64,000 nucleotides of DNA, from NCBI GenBank assembly GCA_950106755.1, contig OX467084.1, forward strand, positions 4,588,001-4,652,000, written 5' to 3'. The notes under the pieces were generated by a model. The model searched no databases. It worked only from the letters and a program-made list of their open reading frames with translations, and was not told the origin of the DNA. Below are positions 48,442 through 60,470 of this stretch, in pieces. The stretch's first letter is position 1. Every line of letters starts with the position of its first letter. Both the position numbers and the translations under genes were made by a program. Source of the DNA: Climacium dendroides (lineage: Eukaryota; Streptophyta; Bryopsida; Hypnales; Climaciaceae).

Positions 48442-50864
48442 AATTGCACTACTATTTCCAAGGTCATTGGAGTGTTTGTATATGCTCTAATAATTCTACA
48501 AGTGACATTAATTTTGTTCCCTAAGCAGTAGAATAAATTGATGATATTTGATTATATAGTGCCATTTTAAAGTTTGATATTTTTGAATTTTAAATAATAA
48601 AATATTATATATAATTCACATATTATTAAATTAATAAAAGTTAAATTCATTAGACATTGTTTTATACAAATTCTAGCCAAGTGGATGCATTAGGAAATTC
48701 TTACCAATTATTGAAAGGAAATTTCCCATTTTTAGTAGAATGTTCATTATAGTGGTAGAGGTTACAAGCCCAACTACTATAAAATAGACCCCAATTTTAT
48801 GTCACACTTGCCAATTGGGGTGGGATGGGGGTGGTAGTAATAATTTTAGTCCCCACAAATGAATTTTGAGTTATAATTTGGATTGGACATTTGGTCTTCT
48901 AGTAAACTAGAAACTATTGCTCAAAGGAATTTTAAAATGATTAATTATATGTTCTGTGGAAGTCCACAAAGTTAGCTTCTTGTTATTTGCATTTCAAAAT
49001 GTAAGGAAAAAGAACTATTTCAAAACAATATTATTTGGGTGGTTCTTTTGTCAAATGACCATTTCAATAGAATTGTTACAAATGGCCATTTTTATATATA
49101 CTTAATTTTCTATTTTTTAAGAATTAAAATATTAAAATATTTATTTTCTTGAGATTTAGCACTTTTTTAGCTCTCCTACTTAGAAATGCTTTACCTTCTC
49201 AGTATACAAAACTTAAAGGTGTATTCTTTGGCTATATTTTTGTAATTTTTTAAAAATTATTTTGAAAATTTTAAAGTACTTCAAAAATATAAATTTGAGT
49301 ATTGTAAAGATGCAATAAAACCAACATGTGTTTCTTGCAATCAACCATATGAGTTGTAGAGACACTTTAGACATAATTATTGTCATAATCATTAAGTTAA
49401 ATGTGTACATGATTTTATGAAATTAGATTTCAACTATACATATAGGTCACCCCATAGGTAGGAAATATTTTTGTCTTGTGATGAAAATCCATGTGACCAT
49501 GGCAATGTTCAAACATTTGTGATGTCATTGTTTGATTGTTTGGGCACTAACTTACATTCTAAACTATTAGTCTAATGTACTACTTTGGCTTAATGTATTA
49601 TTAGAAAAATGATTTGGTTTACAACTAAATATTTTTAGATTTATAGCTTGTTCTAATTTTGAATAGCTTCTTTTGGTAAATCAATCTCATATTAATTTAT
49701 ATGACAAAGAAGGTATATTATAGTCCACCTCACAATCAATTTTTGATGAGATTTTTTCCAAATTTGATTGATAAATATTGGTTATTGATTTATTGCAATG
49801 GTAGATTGAAATATATGGATGTAATTTATAATGATAGCATGCAAATTTTTGTAAATATCATTATTCAATTATTATTCAATTTTTTAATATTAAAATAGAC
49901 CTTTACGTTTAGAAATTTGGACAAAAAAACTAAAATACTAAGCTTTCATAAAAAAGATATTGGAAATAGAAGATAATACTATGCTTCTTGAAATATAAAA
50001 GCAAATCAAGATAGACAATAACATGGCAAGTATAAAGCCTACATGCATTGTTAGCATCAACTTTCACTTTTATTACAAGGAAAGGACACACCAAAGTATC
50101 ATGTGCCTAAAAGTGCCACTTGATCAAATGATTCTTTTACATACATCTTCTAATTAATATGTATCAAATTGTTGAAGAAGCAATTTTAGAACATTTCTCA
50201 AAGAAACTTTGATCCTTAGTAACTTTTGCACTTGATATCCAAATGATGAATTCTTTAGTACATTGAAATCTCCTTTCATTTTTTAGTTAGAATATATGTT
50301 TTAATTAGTCTAGTAATAGAAACCATATACCTTAGAAAGAATGAGGATTTTAGGTGTCCAATACTATGAAAACATAAAGGAGAAAAGGAGATTAAGATAG
50401 GAAGTTTTTAAAGTGACTAGGCTCTAAAGGCATTTTCAAACAAAAGGATACATATTCCTTTTTTCAATGTACCAACACTAAATATGCCTAATGAGGTGGA
50501 CACTTTTATAGTCATCTGATTCCAACTTCAAAATTCACAACTAATTCCATGTCCAAAAAATATAAAACTATTTGGATTAGATGCCAATCCCATTTTTTTT
50601 AGAATATTCTTGAAAAATGTTTCAAGAAGTCAAACTCTCCATTATTGTGCAAATCAACTCTTAAATGGTGGCATTATAAACCTCCTACTTAGAAGACGGT
50701 TGGATTTACAACATTGATTGTATGAATTTGGCTTACATAGAAATAAACACAACATACTGAGGAACTTTGTCATTTTGGAAACATATTATTTGTTTTGGAT
50801 AGGGGTAGCTCAGGATTGTTTTTAGCAAATTTTCCCTAGAAAGAAATGAAATTTTTTTAGGGAA
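48442..50864. other. no gene; partial transposon relics
   Basis: About 49090-49346 is a diverged, inverted, partial copy of the 735-bp element at 4586. Shared blocks are a version of CTCCTACTTAGA, GAGATTTAGCACTTTT and the terminus GTGTTTCTTGCAATC. About 50205-50290 resembles the core of the GGTAGGTACACC MITE (TAACTTTTGCACTTGATATC). No coding sequence recognised. Confidence 0.45.
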
Positions 50865-50866
50865 TA

Positions 50867-51662
50867 CTAGCGGTTGGCGCTTGCTATGCTATGCATTCAT
50901 CATTAGAATTTTATAAGAATTTTTATGTATTAGATAGAATGGAAAACAATTTTTTTGATAAAACTTCAAATAAAAATGACTAAAATCTTTGTATAATTTT
51001 TTTATAAGTAAGCATATATTGAAATGTACAATAGAAATTTATTGAATGATGAATGAAACATATGCAATGGTAAATACTATAAAAGATACACATACATTAG
51101 AATGCATTAGAAATTTGACTCCATTGTTACAAAAAATGACAATCCAAATTGAAGAATTGAAAAGAAAAACTTATAAATCTCAACTTAATTGTTGTGGAAT
51201 CCAAAATCGCTTCAATTGAATAAATTTCTCAAAATCATTTTATAGTAGCAATAGAAAATTGAAATCATGAAAGCTCAAAGTTCACAAAAGCACAAAATCA
51301 TAGAAGTGCAAAGAAGTGTAAAGCCAAGAGAAGCAATGGATTTGCTACCTCTATAATATCATCCTATAGATCCTCTTTAATATCATCTCAATTGCAACAA
51401 CTATATTATTTCTATAATATCAACCTTTGTAAAAAGTGATATTACAGAAGTGATTGCAAATTGCTACTCTATTTTTGTAATATCACATTGTGTGAAAATA
51501 CGATTTCTATGTATGCATGATTGAAAATGTTTTTACAAAATATTTAAAATAATTATTTTAAAGACTTATTGAGATCATTATCATGCATTCTATTCAAATA
51601 TATCAAAATTTTACTAATATGTGACACAATGAATGTGTAGCATAGCAAGCCCAAGCCCCTAG
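50867..51662. mobile_element. 796-bp TIR element with TA flanks
   Basis: Left end TACTAGCGGTTGGCGCTTGC and the complement of the right end TACTAGGGGCTTGGGCTTGC, continuing into TATGCTA on both sides, form inverted termini of about 27 bp. TA lies outside each CTAG end (50865-50866 and 51663-51664). The interior is AT-rich and contains several TAATATCA-type repeats, with no transposase. Superfamily unassigned. Confidence 0.6.
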
Positions 51663-52001
51663 TATTAACAGTAGCATTTGTGATATTACAGAGGGAGTTA
51701 TGATTTTAGTAGTATGATTAAGTGAGATATTTTTCCTTTTTTAGTGGATGGAATTGCAAAATGCTACCAAACCTTGGGATGGTATTGCTCTATATTGGAT
51801 AAATGTACACTCTTTGTATGAATAAATAAACTTGCATCCATTTATTGCAAGTTTCATCCATTTGATGGATGTAAATGGCTTCATCCTCTCCCGCTTTTTG
51901 CACAGTCTAAAATAAATGAAAAAAACACAAACTGAGGTAGCTCCTAAGAATGAGTAACCAAAAGTCAATACCGGTTACACAAGTGGAATGATATTAATTA
52001 A

Positions 52002-53592
52002 GAGCATCGCCACTAGTGCCGCAAAATTGGACCATGGCACCAACAAGTGACAAGGCACTTGCCACCTCGTAAGATGTGGTGGTGCCGTGGCCATCCAATG
52101 CTCCCTACCAACAACTCGCTAAAATTCGATTGACCATCATTGTTCAAATGCCACGTCATGAGGAATGCCACCATGGTACTCTTATTATCTTGCTCAAGTT
52201 GATGAATGGTGGAGAAGTCAACAAATTGATGAATAGTGTTCCTCAAAATGAAGAAGATAGACATAGTTCTTTACAAGGTCCTTTATAGGGATAGTACCGC
52301 TTGTTCTTACAGTTAGAGGGTTGGTTGGTTTTTGTTTGTTTGATTAGTGCAATGGATCAATGGAAGCAACAATTATTGCACAATTTACAAGTAGAATTTG
52401 AGGATGATGAGGCGAGAAGCAAGTTTTGACCATGCTTGTATCCGAACTTGGAGAGATTTGGGATGATGAAGAGAGTGTGAAGGCTGGTGGTAATAGGCCA
52501 GGAAAAGCTCCAAATATTGATAGAAAATTTGAGAGAGGTCATCAACGCATCTATCATGATTATTTCTCTGATAGCTTTGTTTTCAGTGCACAACTATTTA
52601 GATGTTGTTTTTGTATGTGAAGAGAATTGTTTGTGAGAATTATGGACACCATTTGTGCTCATGATCCATATTTTGTTCAAAAGAAGAACTGTACAAGTAC
52701 TTTGGGCTTATCTCCGTTGTAGAAATGTACAGCAGTTATGCGTATGCTTGCATATGGGATTCTTGCTGATGCCACTGATGAATACTGTTGTACCAGGAAG
52801 AGCACAACAATGGAATCGATGAAGAGATTTTGTAAGTTAGTGAGAGCTTGTTTTCAATCCACGTATGAGGAAGCCTATCTGATCTAACATCATCAATCAA
52901 GTACGTATTAATGAAGCAAGGGGTTGGCTAGGCATGTTTGGTTCTTTAGATTGTATGCATTGGGTTTGGAAAAACTGTCGACTAGCTTGGCATGGGTAGT
53001 TTCAAGACAAGGATGGTACAAAGAGTATTATCCTTGAGGCAATTGCTGACCAATCCTTGTGGATATGGCATGCATTTTTTGGATTGCCTAAGGGCAATAA
53101 TGACCTAAATGTTTTAGATAGGTCTATTGTGGTTGAAGACATATTGATGGGAGAGGGACTTGATTTAACTTTCATTGTCAATGGTCACACACACCATGGG
53201 TACTACTTACTTGCAAATGGGATTTATCCCAAGTGGAGTTGTTTTGTTTAAACAATTCACGAACCTCAAGATGAAAAGAGGACCCACTTTGCAACTATAC
53301 AGGAGGCCACCTACAAAGATGTTGAATGTTGTATTGGGGTTCTCCAAGCTCGTTTCAAAATTGTAAAAAATCCATATTACCAATGGGATATGGATACTAT
53401 AAGTGACATAATGCTATGCACAATATGGTCATTGAAGATGAGAGAGACTTAGGGCTAGAGGTTTTGTTTGACATGAATGTCACTCCACAGGTACAAAGAG
53501 GGATGAATTGGCAATTCATTCGTGATCTGGTGGACATTGAGCACTTGGGTAGGCATTTTGCATTGAGAAATGACTTGATTGACCACTTGTAG
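52002..53592 (+). pseudogene. PIF/Harbinger transposase, broken
   Basis: A terminus-like GAGCATCGCCACTAGTGCC at 52002, next to TTA, fits Harbinger ends and their TTA target. Coding starts at ATG 52352 (MDQWKQQLLHNLQVEFEDDE). It continues through three frames: RPGKAPNIDRKFERGHQRIY, FVRIMDTICAHDPYFVQKK, MRMLAYGILADATDEYC and TTMESMKRFCKLVRACF. The nuclease has the first Asp in GSLDCMHWVW (codon about 52948), the second in NNDLNVLDRS (about 53100) and Glu in KDVECCIGVLQARFKIVKNP (about 53310). The end is LRNDLIDHL, stop at 53590. All three catalytic positions survive, but several frameshifts and stops prevent a product. Harbinger transposases cut and paste at TWA sites and normally need a second Myb-like protein, not seen here. 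The right terminus is missing: the palindrome starts about 210 bp downstream. Confidence 0.92.
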
Positions 53593-54459
53593 CAACTCAA
53601 AGGTCAAAATATGTATTGAGTAATTCTCATTTGAATTGCATTATAAAATTCATTTAACCTCTAAGTATCCTCACTCCTTACATAGACATTGTATATCATA
53701 TTTGTGATTTGAATGATTTGAACCCACTCTCTATGAAGCAAAATCTTTCTTCTATACCTAAATTTGAAAACAACAAAATCTTTTCAAGTAAAAAAGCAAC
53801 TATATATGAAAGACAACTTTCATTTTTATTTTTGAGACAAGAAATCATATCTCAAGTGAACCCATGCCTAACCTTCAAAGTGTGTGGGGACACTTTGGAA
53901 GCAATTCTTGAACAATGCACACTCCACACATGTTTGAAGGATGGACAAAATCCACAAATAAAAATGATAAAAGAATTTCTACTTAAGAATATAAGATTAT
54001 ATAAGAATTTACATCAAAATAAAATTAAAGAATTTATAAATATTAAGAAGTACATGTACATGTAATAGATGTCTACAAAGTAAGAGATAAAGCTTCCATT
54101 TTTAATCCTACGTTGTGTATTCAAGTTATAGATATCTACAATGTCAAAAATGAAGTTTCTATTCTAAATCCTTTAAAGAATTCTAATGTAATAGTTCACT
54201 TCCACTTTTCAAAAAGGTCAAAGAACTCTAATGTAAAAGGTTACTTTCTCCTCTTTTTAAATGAAATGTTTAAGGTTTCTTTTACTTTAAAGAAATATAA
54301 AAACTTCAAAGTAAAAGGGTCCTTTCATTAGTATAAGAGAAATAGAAAAAGCTATAGAAAATATACTTGCCTTTGCTACATTCAATTTATTTTCAATTAG
54401 TTGTTTTTAGTAAATTTTGATTTCATTCTTTATATTTATAAAACAATAGAAAATTTACA

Positions 54460-55386
54460 ATGATAGAGTGGAGAGGGAAAGGTAATGCAAGCATGAAGAT
54501 CAAAGCTCATACAAGAATATGGTATAATAGGATTTTGAAGGAAACCAAAAGAAAAATAGGTCCAAGTGAGGAAAATGAATGCTTTGTCTTTTCACGACAT
54601 CGTAATTTGCAAGATGCTAGTCTAGATGGGAAAACCATGGATAATATTCCAATAGATTATTTAGTGCTACGTAGAAATAGAGTAGCCATCCAAGATAAGA
54701 GTACTAAAGAAATAATGTTAGTTGTTTCATTTACCAAATTTGAAGATATTGAGTCAATTGAAGAGTACGAAGATTTTGAGAAGCTCACCATGGCTTTATG
54801 GAAATTGAGGAAGGGAAAGTCAAGCTTCATAAAAAATAATAAGGCCCAACTTGGTGGAAAAATGTTTGTATTAGGGTGGAGGGGTGCTATGGATAGTGGA
54901 AAAAGTATGGGTCACTATCCTATAGAACGTAACCTTAAATCTTCTAAAGCCACTATACAAGAATGGGAAGAAGACCAAGTACAATTAGTCAAATGGATTT
55001 CTAGCTTCTATAAATCCCAATTTATGAAACTATCACCATGCCTCTATAAAAAAAATAGTTGAAGAAGCATTGGAAGTGGGCGTTCCATTTTTAGAGCAAA
55101 TTGAGTTTACTAATCTAGAACAAGAATATGTAAGATTCTCAAGTAATCTTACTTATACAATTGATGACTTTTGTACTAGGTTTCACAATGATGAAGACCA
55201 CTGCTCTTACGCTTATGGAATTTTGGCCCCTACAATAGAAAATAATGGAAAATTAACTAAAGTGAGTGATGGATTTTATTGTCATAGGGACCACTTTATT
55301 GTTCCAAGTTACAAACTTTATATTGACTTTGGACGTTGTGATGGCATTGTCAAAATAATTTGGCGAGCAAAATCTGACCTCCATGG
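54460..55386 (+). pseudogene. Tet-like 2OG-Fe(II) dioxygenase-related gene, left arm, truncated
   Basis: ATG 54460 opens 200 codons to a TGA at 55060. The frame resumes one nucleotide over after an eight-A run at 55048-55055 (KKIVEEALEVGVPFLEQIEF) and stays open to the arm end. The C-terminal part matches my knowledge of the Tet-like 2OG-FeII_Oxy_6 family: FSSNLTYTIDDF, then HND in RFHNDEDH (HxD iron ligands, codons 55184-55192), then HFIVPSYKLYIDFGRCDG, then IIWRAKSDLH with the probable distal His at 55382. The arm stops one codon after that His, so the 2OG-binding Arg region is missing. The N-terminal part contains QLGGKMFVLGWRGAMDSGKS, also seen in such proteins. These enzymes oxidise 5-methylcytosine or relatives; in fungi many copies travel with transposons. 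No database check was possible. Upstream ATG-led frames (53709, 54113) are AT-rich and unrecognised. Confidence 0.6.
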
Positions 55387-55500
55387 TCAAAATCTGTGAT
55401 TTTGAAAAAAATCTGACCTCCATAGAAAAAATTTGATTTTTTTTTTTCAAATTTTTTTGTTGATTTGGCCAAAACAACATAGAAAACAACAAATTTTGCT

Positions 55501-56427
55501 CCATGGAGGTCAGATTTTGCTCGCCAAATTATTTTGACAATGCCATCACAACGTCCAAAGTCAATATAAAGTTTGTAACTTGGAACAATAAAGTGGTCCC
55601 TATGACAATAAAATCCATCACTCACTTTAGTTAATTTTCCATTATTTTCTATTGTAGGGGCCAAAATTCCATAAGCGTAAGAGCAGTGGTCTTCATCATT
55701 GTGAAACCTAGTACAAAAGTCATCAATTGTATAAGTAAGATTACTTGAGAATCTTACATATTCTTGTTCTAGATTAGTAAACTCAATTTGCTCTAAAAAT
55801 GGAACGCCCACTTCCAATGCTTCTTCAACTATTTTTTTTATAGAGGCATGGTGATAGTTTCATAAATTGGGATTTATAGAAGCTAGAAATCCATTTGACT
55901 AATTGTACTTGGTCTTCTTCCCATTCTTGTATAGTGGCTTTAGAAGATTTAAGGTTACGTTCTATAGGATAGTGACCCATACTTTTTCCACTATCCATAG
56001 CACCCCTCCACCCTAATACAAACATTTTTCCACCAAGTTGGGCCTTATTATTTTTTATGAAGCTTGACTTTCCCTTCCTCAATTTCCATAAAGCCATGGT
56101 GAGCTTCTCAAAATCTTCGTACTCTTCAATTGACTCAATATCTTCAAATTTGGTAAATGAAACAACTAACATTATTTCTTTAGTACTCTTATCTTGGATG
56201 GCTACTCTATTTCTACGTAGCACTAAATAATCTATTGGAATATTATCCATGGTTTTCCCATCTAGACTAGCATCTTGCAAATTACGATGTCGTGAAAAGA
56301 CAAAGCATTCATTTTCCTCACTTGGACCTATTTTTCTTTTGGTTTCCTTCAAAATCCTATTATACCATATTCTTGTATGAGCTTTGATCTTCATGCTTGC
56401 ATTACCTTTCCCTCTCCACTCTATCAT
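55501..56427 (-). pseudogene. Tet-like 2OG-Fe(II) dioxygenase-related gene, right arm, truncated
   Basis: Exact inverted counterpart of the left-arm gene: ATG at 56427, the same stop after the same eight-T (A on this strand) run, and the same HxD and distal His. Reading through the centre continues into spacer for about 50 codons (to 55350) without family similarity. The shared frameshift shows the damage, or programmed shift, predates the duplication. The two convergent copies would pair as long double-stranded RNA if transcribed. Confidence 0.6.
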
Positions 56428-57080
56428 TGTAAATTTTCTATTGTTTTATAAATATAAAGAATGAAATCAAAATTTACTAAAAACAACTAATTGAAAATAA
56501 ATTGAATGTAGCAAAGGCAAGTATATTTTCTATAGCTTTTTCTATTTCTCTTATACTAATGAAAGGACCCTTTTACTTTGAAGTTTTTATATTTCTTTAA
56601 AGTAAAAGAAACCTTAAACATTTCATTTAAAAAGAGGAGAAAGTAACCTTTTACATTAGAGTTCTTTGACCTTTTTGAAAAGTGGAAGTGAACTATTACA
56701 TTAGAATTCTTTAAAGGATTTAGAATAGAAACTTCATTTTTGACATTGTAGATATCTATAACTTGAATACACAACGTAGGATTAAAAATGGAAGCTTTAT
56801 CTCTTACTTTGTAGACATCTATTACATGTACATGTACTTCTTAATATTTATAAATTCTTTAATTTTATTTTGATGTAAATTCTTATATAATCTTATATTC
56901 TTAAGTAGAAATTCTTTTATCATTTTTATTTGTGGATTTTGTCCATCCTTCAATCATGTGTGGAGTGTGCATTGTTCAAGAATTGCTTCCAAAGCGTCCC
57001 CACACACTTTGAAGGTTAGGCATGGGTTCACTTGAGATATGATTTCTTGTCTCAAAAATAAAAATGAAAGTTGTTTTTCA

Positions 57081-57489
57081 CATGTGTACTTCAAGAAGGT
57101 TAGATATTGGAAGTAAGCTTTGATCTCACGTATTGGAGGTATGCTTCAATGTCAAGTTTTGATTTTTATTGTCATTCTTATTTGTGAATTTTGTTCATTC
57201 TTCAAAATTGTATGGAGTGTGCATTGTTGAAAAATTGCTTCCAAAGCATCCCCATATACTTTAATTGAAGGTTAGACATTAGCCCAAAGCTTGTAAAATA
57301 TTTTTCTTTTTTGTATTTGTATTATTTTTTCTTTAAAAAATTCATAGTGATTACAAAATTTTCTAAAAAAGTTGTTTAAAAAAGTTGTACTGGAGATGTG
57401 ATTTTTTCTCTCAAAATCAAAAATGAAATTTGATATTCATATATAGTTGTGTCATTAATGTTATTAATATAATAGAACATTTGTTGCTT
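57081..57489. other. diverged repeat of palindrome outer arm
   Basis: The block around 57165-57290 (TGGAGTGTGCATTGTTGAAA, ATTGCTTCCAAAGCATCCCC) repeats the outer arm at about 56926-57010 in direct orientation, with more divergence. No gene. Confidence 0.65.
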
Positions 57490-57750
57490 GTAAAAATAGA
57501 GTTGTATTAAATTAAACATGGGAGTTGTATTGAACCAAATAGAACTATATTAAATGAAATAGAGAGGTATTAAATAAAATAGAGGGGTTGGAAAGCAAAG
57601 TAAGTCATATTGAAGCAAACTAAGTTTTATTAAACAAACAAAGCTTTACCAAAATAAACAGAGTTGTACCAAGAGAAATATAACTATATCAAAACAATTA
57701 GAGTTGTACTTAAATAAACAAAGCTTTACCAAAATAATTAAGGTAGATAC
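57490..57750. repeat. ~22-bp degenerate tandem repeat, first block
   Basis: Irregular units around GAGTTGTATTAAACAAAATA, with variants AAGCTTTACCAAAATAAACA and GAGTTGTACCAAGAGAAATA. Confidence 0.7.
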
Positions 57751-60324
57751 ACCTGAAAGCGCCACAAATTGGGTTGTGGTGAATGTGAATGCTGATTTGC
57801 AAGAACTGGGTTTAGGAAGTTTAAGAGGTTAGTGCAAAATGAAGAATAACACAATTAATCTTTTTAAGTTATGCAATTGTAAGAGCATTGTAGGGGTCAT
57901 AAGTTTTGACAATAGAGTATTGGAAAGAGCTCATAGACAGCCCTACAAGCACTCAGTTACATTCAGAAGATCCCCCTCCCTAGGTGTCAGAAATAATAGA
58001 AAAACTCTTCTAATCACGTAATTGTAAATGTGAAAATCTTGTAAAATTGAGAAGAAAAAAGTAAATAAAAAATTCGTTAGTGATTGAAAGCATCACTGGA
58101 ATTTGTCTACAGTTTGGAATTTTTTAAGCGCCACTGGAATGCATCCTCTGCAACTCTTTAATACAATTTACACCTACTCTTAATGATAATCACAATTTTC
58201 AAAACCTACTATACTCAGTCACTTTCAATTTCTACTACATATTGAGACCATTTTGGAGCATTTTCTAGACTATGTTGTTGTATTGTAAATTTGTACATAA
58301 TATAAATTTATATCAATATATTATTATAATGAGATTTTATGATTCAGGGAGAAGAAACTTGGTGATGACACTTTCAGTCGCTTCAAGGTGATGCTTGTAA
58401 CTGAGAAGGAATGATATAAAGAGTTTAATCTTGATTTAGCTTCATCAATTTGAATTAGTCTTCTTAAATCTATAGAATTTGTGATTCATTGTAGAGTTTG
58501 ATTTTCAAATGTAAAACTGGAGGGTTTTTATGAAGTCGCAAGACCCCGAGTCTCAACCAGAAGCAGAGCTAGAATTTTCTTTGTCTCAACTATTGAATCA
58601 ACCAACTTGATTGATGTTAACGATACTGTAGTAAATTTGTCTACAAGAGGAAGGTGGATCTTCTCGATCACCTAAACAACTTTGTGTAGAGCAGTGTTGG
58701 TATGACAATTTTCAAAAAGATGCTTGTACTTTGGTGATTCTGCTTCAAGTTGATTGTATTGAACCATACACTCAAGATATAATTTTTTAAGGCAGCTTTG
58801 AAGGTCTTAATGAAGAGCAGTACTATTGCATGGTTAAGCTGATTAGAAAAAGTCCTGGCCACCAACGTTGGTTGAAAGGGTCAGTGAATCTTTTAATATA
58901 AGCTGAACGTGTAGATTATGTAGCTACTATCGTCTGGCGCATTTTGAAGTTCTTGCAAACGGAATAGTATTCTTCTTCGACTTCAATTTTTACCTTTTTT
59001 TGGATTTTATTTTAGTATAATGATCATTTCATATTTTATAGTTCATCTATATGTTTAGAATTGAAGAATAGAGGTTTAAACAAAATTTACCTACTGAAAT
59101 TTAATTCTAGTGGTAATTTGGACCTTTGAAGGTGAGATAAACTTTTTAGAAGGACTTTCCTATGACCAATGAAGGTTTGAAAACCCATGGTGATTGTACA
59201 TGGGGTGCCCTCCCCTCTTCTAAAGATTATTTGGTAGATAAGTTCCATTTTTCCTTTGCCTACTTGAATTTGTAGGGGGAAAAAGAAATAAGAGACCCGT
59301 AACTTTGAGGAGTCATAACTAATGTATTTTGGATTTTGAAATGAAAATTTGAAAATTGTCTTTTAAAGTTCTTGTACCTCCTAAAAACCATTTTTGCTTG
59401 ATTTGAAGTTGTAAATGAAAAGTTATAAACGAATGAGTAGAAGAGAGTTTATTGTCACCCAAATGAAGAGGAGCAAAGATTCGAGCGACCATCGTAACTT
59501 GTAGTTTTTACCTTTTCTTTTAAGATTTGAAAGCAATAAAGTAGTCTTCTATAGCTTTCTAAAGACTCATTTCTTGAATCATTTTGAGCATTTTAGTGAA
59601 AGTTATGAGAGTTTGAGTAAAGAAAAGTTTAATGCCTTTCTATTTGGAGAGTTTGGGTGAGGTTTGTAGGTGGATGCATTTGGTGCATCCTATTTCCTTT
59701 CATTTTCTTGTTTAAGTATTGTTTGGAGAAGAGGATTCAGTGTGGACTTCTTAGTTTTTGTCTTGGTACCTTCTCCGTGGCGAACTTTGTCCCATTTTGT
59801 GTTTGTCTCTAGGCGTTTTCAATTTTTAATTGTACCGTGGTGGTGAGGTCATGTTAATGGCCGACAAGATCATTGAGTGTGCACCAAGTGAGCAGTGATA
59901 ATTTCCCCTTGTAGTGAGGTTGAAGTGATGACCAACAGATAATAAGGTTTGGTAGTGATGTAGATGTAAGTATATGTTGCTCTTACCATGTGCAGGTATT
60001 CAAGTAGTTATTAAAACTACTTGGAAGTATTTATATTTGAGGCTTTAAACTGGCAGTAGATATCAATGAGGCTTGTAAGCTTAATCGGCATTGGATGCTA
60101 TTAAATGCCTTGGGTTTTAAGTACAAACAAGGTTGTTAGTTTAAACCAATTTATGTTCTGAAAACAAGATTGGTTTTTAGGAACCTTATTTTCTTTCTCC
60201 TTCTTTCAACCTTGTCACTCTCAATTGCAGCTAAATACTCTATGTATTTTCAAAACAAACCCCTCTCACCTTGATAACGCTTTTAAGCATAGGACAATTA
60301 TAGGTGTATCCACTTTAGAGCTGT
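57751..60324. other. gene-free insert between two related repeat blocks
   Basis: Flanked on both sides by the same degenerate tandem repeat. The edges read GGTAGATACACCTGAAAG (57745) and TATAGGTGTATCCACTTT (60300), roughly inverted and reminiscent of the GGTAGGTACACC termini. It could be a 2.6-kb transposon inserted into the array, but no transposase is recognised inside. Confidence 0.35.
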
Positions 60325-60470
60325 AATTAAATAAACAAAGTTGTACCAAACCAAATAGGGAGCTATTTTAAACTACATAGAGTTGTATTAATAAAACAGA
60401 GTGTTGTATTAACCAAATAGAGTGTTATATTAAACAAACAAGAAGTTGTATAAAACAAAACAAATTTGTG
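60325..60470. repeat. ~22-bp degenerate tandem repeat, second block
   Basis: Same unit type as the block at 57490-57750: AACAAAGTTGTACCAAACCA, GAGTTGTATTAATAAAACAG, GTGTTGTATTAACCAAATAG. Confidence 0.7.

Larger units (their letters stand above)
53807..57080. repeat. 3.27-kb near-perfect palindrome
   Basis: Two 1580-bp arms, 53807-55386 and 55501-57080, are reverse complements around a 114-bp spacer; paired positions sum to 110887. By eye I found only three mismatches, all in the outer 150 bp (pairs 53812/57075, 53892/56995, 53933/56954), and the coding segments are identical. The spacer repeats the arm-end sequence AAAATCTGACCTCCAT in direct orientation. Past 57081 an older, diverged direct copy of the outermost arm sequence continues (about 57165-57290). 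Either a very young inverted duplication, a foldback element, or an assembly artefact of a hairpin read. Confidence 0.93.

Noticed and set aside
53709..54331. Frames of 118 and 72 codons in the palindrome outer arms
   Set aside because: Lys/Asn/Ile-rich, AT-driven, and the first starts outside the arm; not recognised as protein.
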